Source: Gemella sanguinis ATCC 700632 (GTDB lineage Bacteria; Bacillota; Bacilli; Staphylococcales; Gemellaceae). Taken from it: a DNA stretch of 64,000 nt. Made by a program: the position numbers and the translations under genes. Location of the stretch: positions 1-64,000 of the forward strand of contig NZ_JNJO01000002.1 in NCBI RefSeq assembly GCF_000701685.1. Direction: 5' to 3'. Of this stretch, positions 17,186-25,128 are shown piece after piece. Numbering within the stretch: position 1 is the stretch's first letter; each line of letters starts with the position of its first letter. Below the pieces are notes generated by a model. It ran no database searches and was not told the DNA's origin. It was given only the letters and a program-made list of their open reading frames with translations.

Positions 17186-17629
17186 TTGAAAAAATTTTTA
17201 AAAATTATTGCACCATTACTAGCCACTCTACTTTTAGTAACTGCTTGTTCAAGCGAAAAACAAAAGGTATTTATTTCTAATAACAGTGAAGGAGAATCAA
17301 CGGAAGTCACTATATTTTACAGTGGTGATAACGTCAATAAGATGTCGTCAAAAGTTACATATAATATTAAAGATACTTACCCAGATGAAGATTATAATTT
17401 ATTTAAAAATAGCTTTGATGAAAACCTAAAAGATGTAGTTGGTGTTACTTATAGCGTGGAAAAGAAAGATAATAAGATTAATATCAACTATGATGTAGAT
17501 TTCACAAAAATAAATTATGATAAAGACAGAGAAAAACTTGGGTTTAAAAAAACATCACTTGATGAAGAACGTAAATTAAGTAATGTACAACAACAACTTG
17601 AAAACAATGGTTTGAAAGAGAAAAAATAA
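17186..17629 (+). CDS. YehR-like (DUF1307) lipoprotein 4 (TTG start)
   Basis: 147 residues starting at TTG. AAGAGGT lies about eight bases upstream and no closer ATG fits the leader, so TTG is supported. Lipobox V-T-A-C (Cys21). The mature domain has F-Y-S-G-D-N-V-N-K near 45 and V-D-F-T-K-I-N-Y near 108 in the positions held by I-Y-Y-K and D-Y-N-K-L-D-F in its neighbours. The weaker start codon may lower its expression relative to the others. Confidence 0.78.
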   Translation: MKKFLKIIAPLLATLLLVTACSSEKQKVFISNNSEGESTEVTIFYSGDNVNKMSSKVTYNIKDTYPDEDYNLFKNSFDENLKDVVGVTYSVEKKDNKININYDVDFTKINYDKDREKLGFKKTSLDEERKLSNVQQQLENNGLKEKK

Positions 17630-17647
17630 TTGGAGGTAACTTATAGT

Positions 17648-18199
17648 ATGAAAAAAATCCTTAAAACTAGTTTAATACTTTCTTCTATATTATTAATATT
17701 TACGGGTTGTTCAAATAAAGAAGATAAGCAATCTAATAATATAGAAAATCAAACACAAGATAATAATAAACCTAGTGAAAATACAGAAAAAAAAGATACT
17801 GTTCTTGTTAAGAATTATGTTATTTCTGAAGAAGGAAGTATGATTGATGTTGAAGTTGAATATAAAAACAATATAGCACAAAAAATGACTCAACTTTTCG
17901 TTAATAAGCCAATCTCAGAGTTAACGCAAAATGAAAAATTTAAGTTTGATGATGTAATAGAATCAACGCAATCTACAGAAACTAAAGAAAAAATAATTGA
18001 AGAATCTAAAGGTCTTAAATTAATAGCTAAAGAAGAAAATAATAATCTGACTATTAAAGCAATATTAGACTTAAATGAAATTTCTGAAAGTGATGCAAAA
18101 AATGCCCTAGGTAATTTTGATGGTTCACTAGATGATGCAAGAAAAATCGATAATTTTGAAAAAATTCTTGCTAAACTTGGCGTTACAGAGAAAAAATAA
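17648..18199 (+). CDS. YehR-like lipoprotein 5, most diverged copy
   Basis: 183 residues from the ATG at 17648, supported by GGAGGT about ten bases upstream. An in-frame TTG at 17630 would overlap that site. Lipobox F-T-G-C (Cys21) is followed by a long Asn/Gln/Lys/Glu linker (about 22-55) missing from copies 1-4. The folded part keeps the family outline (V-E-Y-K-N-N-I-A-Q-K, then A-I-L-D-L-N-E-I-S-E) and the shared ending L-D-D-A-R-K-x-x-x-F-E-K. The longer linker would hold the domain further from the membrane. It ends the array before a terminator. Confidence 0.72.
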   Translation: MKKILKTSLILSSILLIFTGCSNKEDKQSNNIENQTQDNNKPSENTEKKDTVLVKNYVISEEGSMIDVEVEYKNNIAQKMTQLFVNKPISELTQNEKFKFDDVIESTQSTETKEKIIEESKGLKLIAKEENNNLTIKAILDLNEISESDAKNALGNFDGSLDDARKIDNFEKILAKLGVTEKK

Positions 18200-18208
18200 C
18201 TTAACATA

Positions 18209-18240
18209 GAAGCTAAACAATAGTTTTAGCTTCTTTATTT
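18209..18240 (+). terminator. Terminator of the five-gene lipoprotein array
   Basis: GAAGCTAAA / TTTAGCTTC nine-base stem with a seven-base loop and a T-rich tail. Confidence 0.8.
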
Positions 18241-18313
18241 TTTACCTTAGCTTGTATCTTATAGATAATTTTAGTATAATTAATAAGCAATAGAAGTTAT
18301 AGAGGTGAAAAAT

Positions 18314-19432
18314 TTGGAAATAATAGAGCTTAGAAAAGAACTTGAAGAAATTGAAAAAAGAATAACAGAGTTTAAAACCTCTTTAAAGATAGAAGATAAA
18401 GAACAACGAGTGGCTGAAATTGAAAACATGATGCTTGATGCTGATTTCTGGAATGATAGTGATAATGCAAGTGCTCTCGTTACAGAATCTAAGAGTATAA
18501 AAAAAGAATTAGATGAATTCTCCAATATGATTGACTATCTAGAACACTCTCAGGAAATGGTTGAATTCCTACGTGACGAAGAAGATAAAGAAATTTATGC
18601 TGACTTAGAAGAAACTGTGGCAATCCTTAAAGATAGTGTTGAAGATTTTAGCTTTAGATTGCTATTTTCTGAGGAATATGATAATAATAATGCTATTTTG
18701 GACATCCATGCTGGAGCTGGAGGTACTGATGCTACAGATTGGGCAGAAATCATGTTACGTATGTATGAAAGATTCTTCTCAAAACAAGGATTAAAATACA
18801 GTTATTTAAATTATCAATCAGGTGATATCACCGGAGTAAAATCAGCGACAATAAAGGTTGAAGGAGATTTTGCTTATGGCTTACTAAAAGGTGAAAAAGG
18901 TGTGCATCGTGTTATTCGTATTTCCCCTTTTGATCCTTCTGGAAAACGACATACCTCATTTGCCTCTATTGATGTTATGCCTGAATTTTCAGATGATGAA
19001 ATTAATATAGAAATTAACAATGATGATTTGAAAATTGATACTTATCGTGCCCAAGGTGCTGGTGGGCAACATATTAACACAACAGATTCAGCAGTACGTA
19101 TTACTCACCTTCCTACGGGAATAGTAGTTCAGTCACAAGCTGAAAGAAGTCAAATCAAAAATAAAGATTCAGCAATGAAGAATCTAAAGTCTAAACTATA
19201 TCAATTAGAGTTGGAAGAAAAAGAAAGAGAATTAGCATCTATTCGTGGAGAACAAAAAGATATAGGTTGGGGATCTCAAATTCGTTCATATGTCTTTACT
19301 CCATATACTATGGTTAAGGATCATAGAACAAACTATGAAGTTTCTACCGTTGATAAAGTAATGGATGGCGACATTATTGATTTTATCGATGCTTATCTTC
19401 ACTATAATATGAAAGAAAAAGAAGTGTTGTAA
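18314..19432 (+). CDS. prfB: Peptide chain release factor 2
   Basis: 372 residues in one uninterrupted frame. Family landmarks: acidic N-terminal helices, the S-P-F stop-codon recognition motif in I-S-P-F-D-P-S-G and the catalytic G-G-Q in G-A-G-G-Q-H. It terminates translation at UGA and UAA. TTG at 18314 is preferred: AGAGG lies eight bases before it, and M-E-I-I-E-L-R-K-E-L matches the family's usual N-terminus. A GTG at 18305 overlaps the Shine-Dalgarno. The programmed +1 frameshift with in-frame UGA found near codon 25 in many bacteria is absent. Its stop codon lies inside the downstream terminator stem. Confidence 0.96.
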   Translation: MEIIELRKELEEIEKRITEFKTSLKIEDKEQRVAEIENMMLDADFWNDSDNASALVTESKSIKKELDEFSNMIDYLEHSQEMVEFLRDEEDKEIYADLEETVAILKDSVEDFSFRLLFSEEYDNNNAILDIHAGAGGTDATDWAEIMLRMYERFFSKQGLKYSYLNYQSGDITGVKSATIKVEGDFAYGLLKGEKGVHRVIRISPFDPSGKRHTSFASIDVMPEFSDDEINIEINNDDLKIDTYRAQGAGGQHINTTDSAVRITHLPTGIVVQSQAERSQIKNKDSAMKNLKSKLYQLELEEKERELASIRGEQKDIGWGSQIRSYVFTPYTMVKDHRTNYEVSTVDKVMDGDIIDFIDAYLHYNMKEKEVL

Positions 19433-19452
19433 AAATACAACACTTCTTTTCT
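19419..19452. terminator. Bidirectional terminator between convergent prfB and lipoprotein genes
   Basis: AAGAAGTGTTGT / ACAACACTTCTT twelve-base perfect stem, with an A-rich run upstream and T-run downstream. It can serve prfB rightwards and the 19463 gene leftwards. Confidence 0.88.
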
Positions 19453-19462
19453 ATATATCATT

Positions 19463-19984
19463 CTAGTTTACTTTTACATATCCTTGATCTAATAGATAAT
19501 TTTCAGCTTTTTTAAAACTAACATCTGAAGTAGTAGTATCAACAGAAGTACCTGGGAGACCTATTAATTTATTTTTATCTACCTTAGTATAATCAACTGT
19601 TATCGTCTCATAAGCTGCATCATCTTGAAAATCTAACTTTTGTTCTAGCCCTTCAATACCTTTGTATTTTTCCATTATAGGCTTAGCATATTCTATAAAT
19701 TTCGCTTTAGTAACACCCATTTGTTTGTAGTTCATTATATTGTATGCCGTTTGTTTAAGCACCTCATCTCCCTTATGATAATATGTAACTTCTAATTTTA
19801 CTCCATTTCTTTCAGTATAAAATTTACTAACTTCTACATTTTTAGTTGAATCTTCTTTGTTTTTATTACTTTCTGTAACATTTGAAGTATTCTGCGAATT
19901 ATTAGTAGTACTATTGTCTTTTGATGAACATCCTACTAAAAAAATTAATAAAACCATTGATATTATTGATAAAATTTTTTTCAT
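19463..19984 (-). CDS. YehR family (DUF1307) lipoprotein 6
   Basis: 173 residues. Lipobox L-V-G-C (Cys19), then a long Ser/Asn/Thr/Lys linker (about 20-52) and a DUF1307 domain very close to E. coli YehR text: V-T-Y-Y-H-K-G-D-E-V-L-K-Q-T, K-Y-K-G-I-E-G-L-E-Q-K and T-V-D-Y-T-K-V-D. Last gene of a leftward three-gene array. The lengthened linker parallels copy 5 of the rightward array. Function unknown for the whole family; a cell-surface role follows from lipidation. Confidence 0.85.
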   Translation of the reverse strand: MKKILSIISMVLLIFLVGCSSKDNSTTNNSQNTSNVTESNKNKEDSTKNVEVSKFYTERNGVKLEVTYYHKGDEVLKQTAYNIMNYKQMGVTKAKFIEYAKPIMEKYKGIEGLEQKLDFQDDAAYETITVDYTKVDKNKLIGLPGTSVDTTTSDVSFKKAENYLLDQGYVKVN

Positions 19985-20020
19985 TTTTTATACCCCTTTT
20001 GATGGAAAATTACTTAAATA

Positions 20021-20458
20021 TTATTTTTTAGTAAATCCTTGACTTAATAAATGTTCTTCAGATTTTTTCATACTAATATCTTTACTGTCACCATCTATTG
20101 TAATACCTTGAATATTATTTAATTTACTTTTATCCGCTTTTGTATAATCAATAGTTAAAGTTTCAACTGCTTTGTCATCTTGGAAATCTATTTTTTCCTC
20201 TAACCCATCAATTCCTTGATATTGTTTTGCCAAAGGTTCTAATGCTTTTTTCACTTCATCTTTAGTAGCACCCATTTCTTTATAGTTCATTGTATTATTT
20301 GCAGTTTGTCTTAATACTTTATCACCATCATGATAATATGTTAATTCTATTTTTACTCCATTTTTTTCTAATACATATGTAGAGCTTTGTTCTTTTGCTG
20401 AACAACCAGCCACAAAAATTAATAATATAGCTGAAATTATTGATATGATCTTCTTCAT
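20021..20458 (-). CDS. YehR family (DUF1307) lipoprotein 7
   Basis: 145 residues, lipobox V-A-G-C (Cys19), essentially no linker. It is the clearest DUF1307 member here: L-T-Y-Y-H-D-G-D-K-V-L-R-Q-T-A, then M-G-A-T-K-D-E, Y-Q-G-I-D-G-L-E-E-K and I-D-Y-T-K-A-D. It lies between copies 6 and 8 with 30-40-base gaps, each gene having its own Shine-Dalgarno. The domain is more similar to the canonical YehR than those of the rightward array, so the two arrays are distinct branches. Confidence 0.87.
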   Translation of the reverse strand: MKKIISIISAILLIFVAGCSAKEQSSTYVLEKNGVKIELTYYHDGDKVLRQTANNTMNYKEMGATKDEVKKALEPLAKQYQGIDGLEEKIDFQDDKAVETLTIDYTKADKSKLNNIQGITIDGDSKDISMKKSEEHLLSQGFTKK

Positions 20459-20489
20459 TATTTTTTATTCTCCTTTTAATTTAAAATTA

Positions 20490-20927
20490 CTATTTTTTTG
20501 TAAAACCTTGACTTAATAAAGATTCTTCAGTGTCTTTTAAGCTTACGCTTTCTACATCAGTATCTATATCCATTCCTGGTAAATCTTTTAATTTTTTCAA
20601 ATCTACTTTTGTATAATCAATAGTCAGAGTTTCAACTGCTTTGTCATCATCAAAAACTATTTTTTGTTCTACTCCATCTATTCCTTGATATTTTTCAGAT
20701 ACCGGCATAGCTACGTCTTTTAATTCATCTTTAGTAACTGCCATTTTCTCATAATTCATGGTGTTCACTGTTGTTTGTTTAGTTACTTTGTCACTCTCAT
20801 AATAAACAGTTATTTCAGTTTTAACACCACTTTTTTCCAAAACATATGTCTTACTACCATCTTTTGATGAACATCCAGCTAAAAAGATTAATAGTACTGC
20901 TGATAAAATCGTCAATATTCTCTTCAT
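20490..20927 (-). CDS. YehR family (DUF1307) lipoprotein 8
   Basis: 145 residues, lipobox L-A-G-C (Cys19), aligned with copy 7 over its whole length (T-Y-V-L-E-K-S-G-V-K-T-E-I, Y-Q-G-I-D-G-V-E-Q-K, T-I-D-Y-T-K-V-D), sharing the ending L-L-S-Q-G-F-T-K-K. First gene of the leftward array. AAGGAGA lies about 12 bases before the ATG. The upstream region has a TATAAA-type -10 but no good -35 and lacks the palindrome of the rightward array, so control probably differs. Confidence 0.87.
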   Translation of the reverse strand: MKRILTILSAVLLIFLAGCSSKDGSKTYVLEKSGVKTEITVYYESDKVTKQTTVNTMNYEKMAVTKDELKDVAMPVSEKYQGIDGVEQKIVFDDDKAVETLTIDYTKVDLKKLKDLPGMDIDTDVESVSLKDTEESLLSQGFTKK

Positions 20928-21051
20928 TCGAAATATGTCTCCTTATCAAATTTATTTTTTTATCTTTATAATGTATTAAGTACTATAAAGAACGATAAAA
21001 CTACCCATATTTATTTTATAATATTGTTTTCTCCATTTATCAAGCTAAAAA

Positions 21052-21606
21052 TTATAATCTTTCGTATTCTTCTGGAACATCAAATGGATTATCTTTGTTA
21101 ATATGATCATAGAACATGATTCCATTTAAATGATCTATTTCATGTTGGAAACATATTGCTGGTAAGTCAGTTAATACTAATGTTACTTTCTCATCATTTT
21201 CATCATAACCAATTACTTTGATTTTTGAATATCTTGGAACATAGCCTTTTTTCTCTTCCTCAACTGATAAGCATCCCTCTCCTCCAGCTAAATAGCATTT
21301 AGCCGCTGAGTTAGAAATAATTTTAGGATTGTATAGCGCATAAGATACTGTATATTCAGGATTCTCTTCATCTGGAATGTGTACTGCAATCATACGTTTA
21401 GAAACATTAATTTGAGGCGCAGCAAGACCTATCCCTGGTTTTAATCCTAATTCTTCTGCTTTTTTATCATCTTGAGAAGCTATAACATACTCCAATAAAC
21501 TTCTTAATATCTCTTTATCTTCATCAGATATTGGACTTTTTACTTCCTCTGCTCTTTTTCTTAGAGTTTCATGAGGATCAATAATTATATCTTTTGTTGT
21601 AATCAA
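21052..21606 (-). CDS. def: Peptide deformylase
   Basis: 184-residue metalloenzyme that removes the formyl group from nascent N-terminal methionine. All three family motifs are visible: G-I-G-L-A-A-P-Q, E-G-C-L-S with the metal-binding cysteine, and Q-H-E-I-D-H-L-N-G. The insert between motifs 1 and 2 and the length are typical of the Gram-positive type II enzymes. Single gene with a promoter at 21647-21675. Confidence 0.96.
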   Translation of the reverse strand: MITTKDIIIDPHETLRKRAEEVKSPISDEDKEILRSLLEYVIASQDDKKAEELGLKPGIGLAAPQINVSKRMIAVHIPDEENPEYTVSYALYNPKIISNSAAKCYLAGGEGCLSVEEEKKGYVPRYSKIKVIGYDENDEKVTLVLTDLPAICFQHEIDHLNGIMFYDHINKDNPFDVPEEYERL

Positions 21607-21646
21607 AACTTATCTCCTTTATTTAAATACTAATTTCTTACTATTT

Positions 21647-21675
21647 ATTATTTCACAAATACTTTATATTGTCAA
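21647..21675 (-). promoter_or_regulatory. Promoter of def
   Basis: TTGACA, 17 bases, AATAAT on the minus strand, about 40 bases before the start codon. Confidence 0.65.
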
Positions 21676-21811
21676 AGAAGAGTTACATACAATATAGAAT
21701 TCTTACCGTATTTAGTGCTTATTTAAAATTTATATACACTACAGTTTATCCAAAAGTATTTAAAATATTTATAAAGATACATTCTCTACAATTTATTTTA
21801 TGAATTCGCTT

Positions 21812-21840
21812 TTGTAATTTTACTATTTTCGTGTTATTAT
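21812..21840 (+). promoter_or_regulatory. Promoter of the M3 peptidase gene
   Basis: TTGTAA, 17 bases, TATTAT on the plus strand, about 45 bases upstream of the start codon. Confidence 0.55.
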
Positions 21841-21884
21841 ATAGTTACTGACATTTATTAAATGAAATTTACGGGAGGTTATTT

Positions 21885-23576
21885 ATGACTTTTGAAAATT
21901 ACAAATACACAAGACCTAATTTAGAAGAAACATCTAAAAAACTATTAGACATTGAAAAAAGAGTTTTAGATGCTGCTTCTGCAAAAGATGTGTTAGCTGT
22001 TTTTGATGAATATAATACACTACGCAGAGACTTAGAAACACAAAGTGTTTTAGTTGAAATTAGACATACAATTGATACTACTGATAGTTTCTATGAAGAA
22101 GAACAAAACTTCTGGGATGATTATAAACCAGAATTAACAGCTCTATATAGTAAGGTAGATAAAGCTATATATAATTCAAAATTCAAAGATGAATTAAAAA
22201 AAGAAATTGGAGAACACTACTTCAATTTAACAGAAACAACATTAAAAGTATTTAGTGATGAAATTATTGAAGACTTAAAAGAAGAAAATAAAACTGCTTC
22301 TGAATATACTAAACTTACTGCAAGTGCTCGTATCCCATTTGATGGAGAAGAACGTAACCTTAGTGGTATGGCGAAATATACTCAACATGAAGATAGAGAA
22401 ACTAGACTTGAAGCTTCTAAAGCAGTTGCTAAGTTCTTCAAAGATAATTTAGAACAATTCGATAATCTATTTGATAAATTAATCAAAGTACGTACACGTA
22501 TTGCTAAAAAACTTGGTTTTGAAAACTTTGTTGAAGTAGCTTACCTACGTTTACGCCGTACAGATTATACTTCTAAAGATGTTGCTAACTATAGAAAACA
22601 AGTATTAAATGATGTAGTACCTTTAGTAGAAGAATTTAAAGCTGCACAAGCTAAACGTCTTGGATTAGAAAAATTATCATTCCACGATGAATCTGTAACT
22701 TTCAAATCTGGTAACCCTACTCCTAAAGGAAACCGTGAGCAGCTTGTTGAAAGTGCTAAAACAATGTATAAAGAATTATCTCCTGAAACAGATGTATTCT
22801 TTAAATTTATGACTGATAACAACCTATTAGACTTAGATACAAAACCTGGTAAATCTGGTGGTGGATATTGTACATTTATCCCTAACTATAAAGCACCATT
22901 TATCTTTGCTAACTTTAATGCTACTCCACATGATGTTGAAGTATTAACTCACGAAGCTGGACATGCATTCCAAGTATATCAAAGTAAAGACTTTATCCCA
23001 GAATACGTTTGGCCTACTTTTGAAGCTTGTGAAATCCACTCAATGAGTATGGAATACTTAACTTGGCCTTGGATGAACTTATTCTTCAAAGAAGAAACTG
23101 AGAAATTCAAATACTACCATATTACTGGTTCTGTTAAATTCTTACCATATGGTGTAACTGTAGATGAATTCCAACATGCAGTTTATGAAAACCCAGAATT
23201 AACACCTTATGAACGTCGTATGAAATGGCTAGAAATTGAGAAAAAATATCTTCCATCTCGTGACTACTCAGAGATTGCTGACTTAAATGAAGGATTATTC
23301 TTCTACCGTCAACTTCACATTTTCTTATACCCATTCTACTACATTGATTACACATTAGCTCAAGTATGTGCACTTCAATTCTGGAATAAATCAAGAGAAA
23401 ATAGTAAAGAAGCATGGGAAGAATACTTACACCTTTGCCGTTTAGGTGGTACTAAACCATTTACTGAGTTAATCAAAGCAACTTCTCTTAAAAATCCATT
23501 CGAAGATGGAACTATTGAAACTATAGTGCCAGAAGTTAAAAAATACGTTGATTCTGTTGACACAACTGAATTCTAA
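21885..23576 (+). CDS. M3 family oligoendopeptidase (PepF-like)
   Basis: 563-residue cytoplasmic zinc peptidase. The metal site T-H356-E-A-G-H-A is followed by the family's E-A-C-E-I-H-S-M-S segment about 30 residues later, which supplies the third ligand, and by F-L-P-Y-G-V-T-V-D-E-F-Q-H. These enzymes cut short peptides and finish peptide catabolism. GGGAGG precedes the ATG. The gene shows a stronger codon bias (Ctt/Cgt-type choices) than the accessory genes, consistent with good expression. Single gene with a terminator at 23582-23607. Exact subfamily (PepF1 or related) is not resolved. Confidence 0.93.
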   Translation: MTFENYKYTRPNLEETSKKLLDIEKRVLDAASAKDVLAVFDEYNTLRRDLETQSVLVEIRHTIDTTDSFYEEEQNFWDDYKPELTALYSKVDKAIYNSKFKDELKKEIGEHYFNLTETTLKVFSDEIIEDLKEENKTASEYTKLTASARIPFDGEERNLSGMAKYTQHEDRETRLEASKAVAKFFKDNLEQFDNLFDKLIKVRTRIAKKLGFENFVEVAYLRLRRTDYTSKDVANYRKQVLNDVVPLVEEFKAAQAKRLGLEKLSFHDESVTFKSGNPTPKGNREQLVESAKTMYKELSPETDVFFKFMTDNNLLDLDTKPGKSGGGYCTFIPNYKAPFIFANFNATPHDVEVLTHEAGHAFQVYQSKDFIPEYVWPTFEACEIHSMSMEYLTWPWMNLFFKEETEKFKYYHITGSVKFLPYGVTVDEFQHAVYENPELTPYERRMKWLEIEKKYLPSRDYSEIADLNEGLFFYRQLHIFLYPFYYIDYTLAQVCALQFWNKSRENSKEAWEEYLHLCRLGGTKPFTELIKATSLKNPFEDGTIETIVPEVKKYVDSVDTTEF

Positions 23577-23581
23577 TGATT

Positions 23582-23610
23582 AGAGCGAGGTTACCCTCGC
23601 TCTTTAATTT
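23582..23610 (+). terminator. Terminator of the M3 peptidase gene
   Basis: AGAGCGAGG / CCTCGCTCT nine-base GC-rich stem, three-base loop, T-rich tail. Confidence 0.88.
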
Positions 23611-23707
23611 AATTTTAATTATAGCTTCTATAATTAAAATAATGTCTTTATTTATTAAAAAGCTAATTAAGTAGAATTATAGAATAAATTAGATTGGAGG
23701 AAAAAAT

Positions 23708-24442
23708 ATGAATGATAAAAAAATAGCAGCATTCTTTGACATAGATGGTACTCTACATAGAGATTCACTAATGAATGAACACTTTAAAAAGTTAATAAAA
23801 TATGAAGTTGTTGATGAACGTTTTTGGGTAAATGGTGTTAAAGATTCTTACATAAATTGGGATAAAAGATTTGAAGATTATGATAACTATTTATTTGATG
23901 TTTCTGCAGCATATGTAAAAGCAATTACAGGTTTACACAAAAAATATATTGACTTCGCTACAGAGCAAGTTATGAAATTAAAAGCAGATCGTGTATATAA
24001 ATACACACGTAATATTATTGAAAAACATAAAAAAGAAGGACATCTAATAATATTTATTTCAGGAAGTCCCGACTTTTTAGTAGAAGCAATGGGTAAAAAA
24101 CATCATGCTTTTCTTGCTATAGGTAGTAAATATATAATGAAAAATAATTATTTTACTGGTGAAGTTATTCCGATGTGGGATGCAGAAAGTAAAAATAAAA
24201 CTATAGACAGATTAGTAGAAGAATATAATATAGACTTAGATAAATCATATGCTTATGGTGATACAAATGGTGACTACAATATGCTTCGCCGTGTTGGTAA
24301 TCCTGTTGCAATGAATCCAAGTAAAGAGTTGTTTACTAAAATTAAAGCAAATGAAGAACTAGCAAAAAAAGCTACTATTCTTATTGAACGTAAAGATGTT
24401 ATCTACAAAACAAAAGCAGACATAGACATACTAGAATTATAG
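23708..24442 (+). CDS. HAD-IB family phosphatase
   Basis: 244-residue haloacid-dehalogenase phosphatase of the SerB/IB branch. Motif I is F-F-D10-I-D12-G-T-L, motif II is the serine in F-I-S-G-S-P near 119, motif III the lysine in E-S-K-N-K-T, and motif IV Y-G-D-T-N-G-D-Y near 180. A helical cap lies between motifs I and II. Substrate uncertain; the branch acts on small phosphorylated metabolites, and phosphoserine is only one possibility. GGAGG precedes the ATG. Single gene. Confidence 0.88.
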   Translation: MNDKKIAAFFDIDGTLHRDSLMNEHFKKLIKYEVVDERFWVNGVKDSYINWDKRFEDYDNYLFDVSAAYVKAITGLHKKYIDFATEQVMKLKADRVYKYTRNIIEKHKKEGHLIIFISGSPDFLVEAMGKKHHAFLAIGSKYIMKNNYFTGEVIPMWDAESKNKTIDRLVEEYNIDLDKSYAYGDTNGDYNMLRRVGNPVAMNPSKELFTKIKANEELAKKATILIERKDVIYKTKADIDILEL

Positions 24443-24486
24443 AAAAAACTCAAGGAATGACAATATGTACATTTCTTGAGTTTTTT
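24443..24486 (+). terminator. Terminator of the HAD phosphatase gene
   Basis: AAAAAACTCAAG / CTTGAGTTTTTT stem with further inner pairing (AATG/CATT) and a T-run. Confidence 0.85.
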
Positions 24487-24530
24487 AAAAGAAAAATAAA
24501 AAGAAAGAAAGAGGACTTAACTTAATACTT

Positions 24531-25019
24531 CTAACTTAATGCTAGCTTACTTTTTATATTTACTCCATAAGTATTAGATATCTTTTTCTCATCTTTATAG
24601 GTATTAAAGACGTTTTTTAATAATCTACATCCTTCAAACATATAACTCTCATGAATAGAATAAAATGAAAATTCTTTTTCTTTCCCCTTTTTCACATACT
24701 TAATTATACATTTTCTCGGATAACATTCAATACTTCTTATATCATCATAATAAATTTTCAAACCTGATGGTTTATAAAGATATCTTAGTGAAGTAATTTT
24801 AACATAATCATTTCTAAAATAAATATCACCAAAGAAACTTACAGTAATACAATAATTTACTCTATCTAAAACTGGTAATTCTTTATTTTTAAATAATATG
24901 TTAAAGTTGTTTTTAATATGAGAAAGAGGAGAATTGTACTTTTTATTATAAAAATCATAGTCTTCCTCGATCAATATTCTTTCTACATTAGTTAATGCCT
25001 TTAAATTAATATTTTCCAT
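24531..25019 (-). CDS. Small soluble protein with PH-like beta pattern, unknown
   Basis: 162 residues without signal peptide or membrane segment. From about 55 to 140 it alternates short hydrophobic beta strands with charged turns (V-S-F-F-G-D-I-Y-F, V-K-I-T-S-L-R-Y-L-Y, K-I-Y-Y-D-D-I-R-S-I-E) and closes with a helix, the outline of bacterial PH-like domains. This is a fold impression, not a family match. GGAGG precedes the ATG. An upstream motif (25056-25073) is shared with the WYL operon, suggesting common control. Confidence 0.65.
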   Translation of the reverse strand: MENINLKALTNVERILIEEDYDFYNKKYNSPLSHIKNNFNILFKNKELPVLDRVNYCITVSFFGDIYFRNDYVKITSLRYLYKPSGLKIYYDDIRSIECYPRKCIIKYVKKGKEKEFSFYSIHESYMFEGCRLLKNVFNTYKDEKKISNTYGVNIKSKLALS

Positions 25020-25042
25020 AGCAAATCCTCCTTACTACATTT

Positions 25043-25073
25043 AGTATAATAAATAAGTTGGACAAAATAAGGG
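25043..25073 (-). promoter_or_regulatory. -10 element and shared TTGTCC motif upstream of the 24531-25019 gene
   Basis: TATACT (25048-25043 on the minus strand) has no good -35. Instead CTTATTTTGTCCAA occupies the spacer. Its core, TTTTGTC, also occurs as an inverted pair at 26920-26936 upstream of the WYL operon. Confidence 0.35.
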
Positions 25074-25128
25074 AATTAATGAATTTTTTAATTAATTTTT
25101 TAATTTATTAATTTTCAATCCAATAATA

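Noticed and set aside
18301-18316. GTG at 18305 as the prfB start
   Set aside because: It overlaps the Shine-Dalgarno, and TTG at 18314 gives the conserved N-terminus.
22589-23563. Minus-strand frames opposite the M3 peptidase gene
   Set aside because: Shadows of a well-supported gene with strong codon bias; none has a Shine-Dalgarno or recognisable domain.
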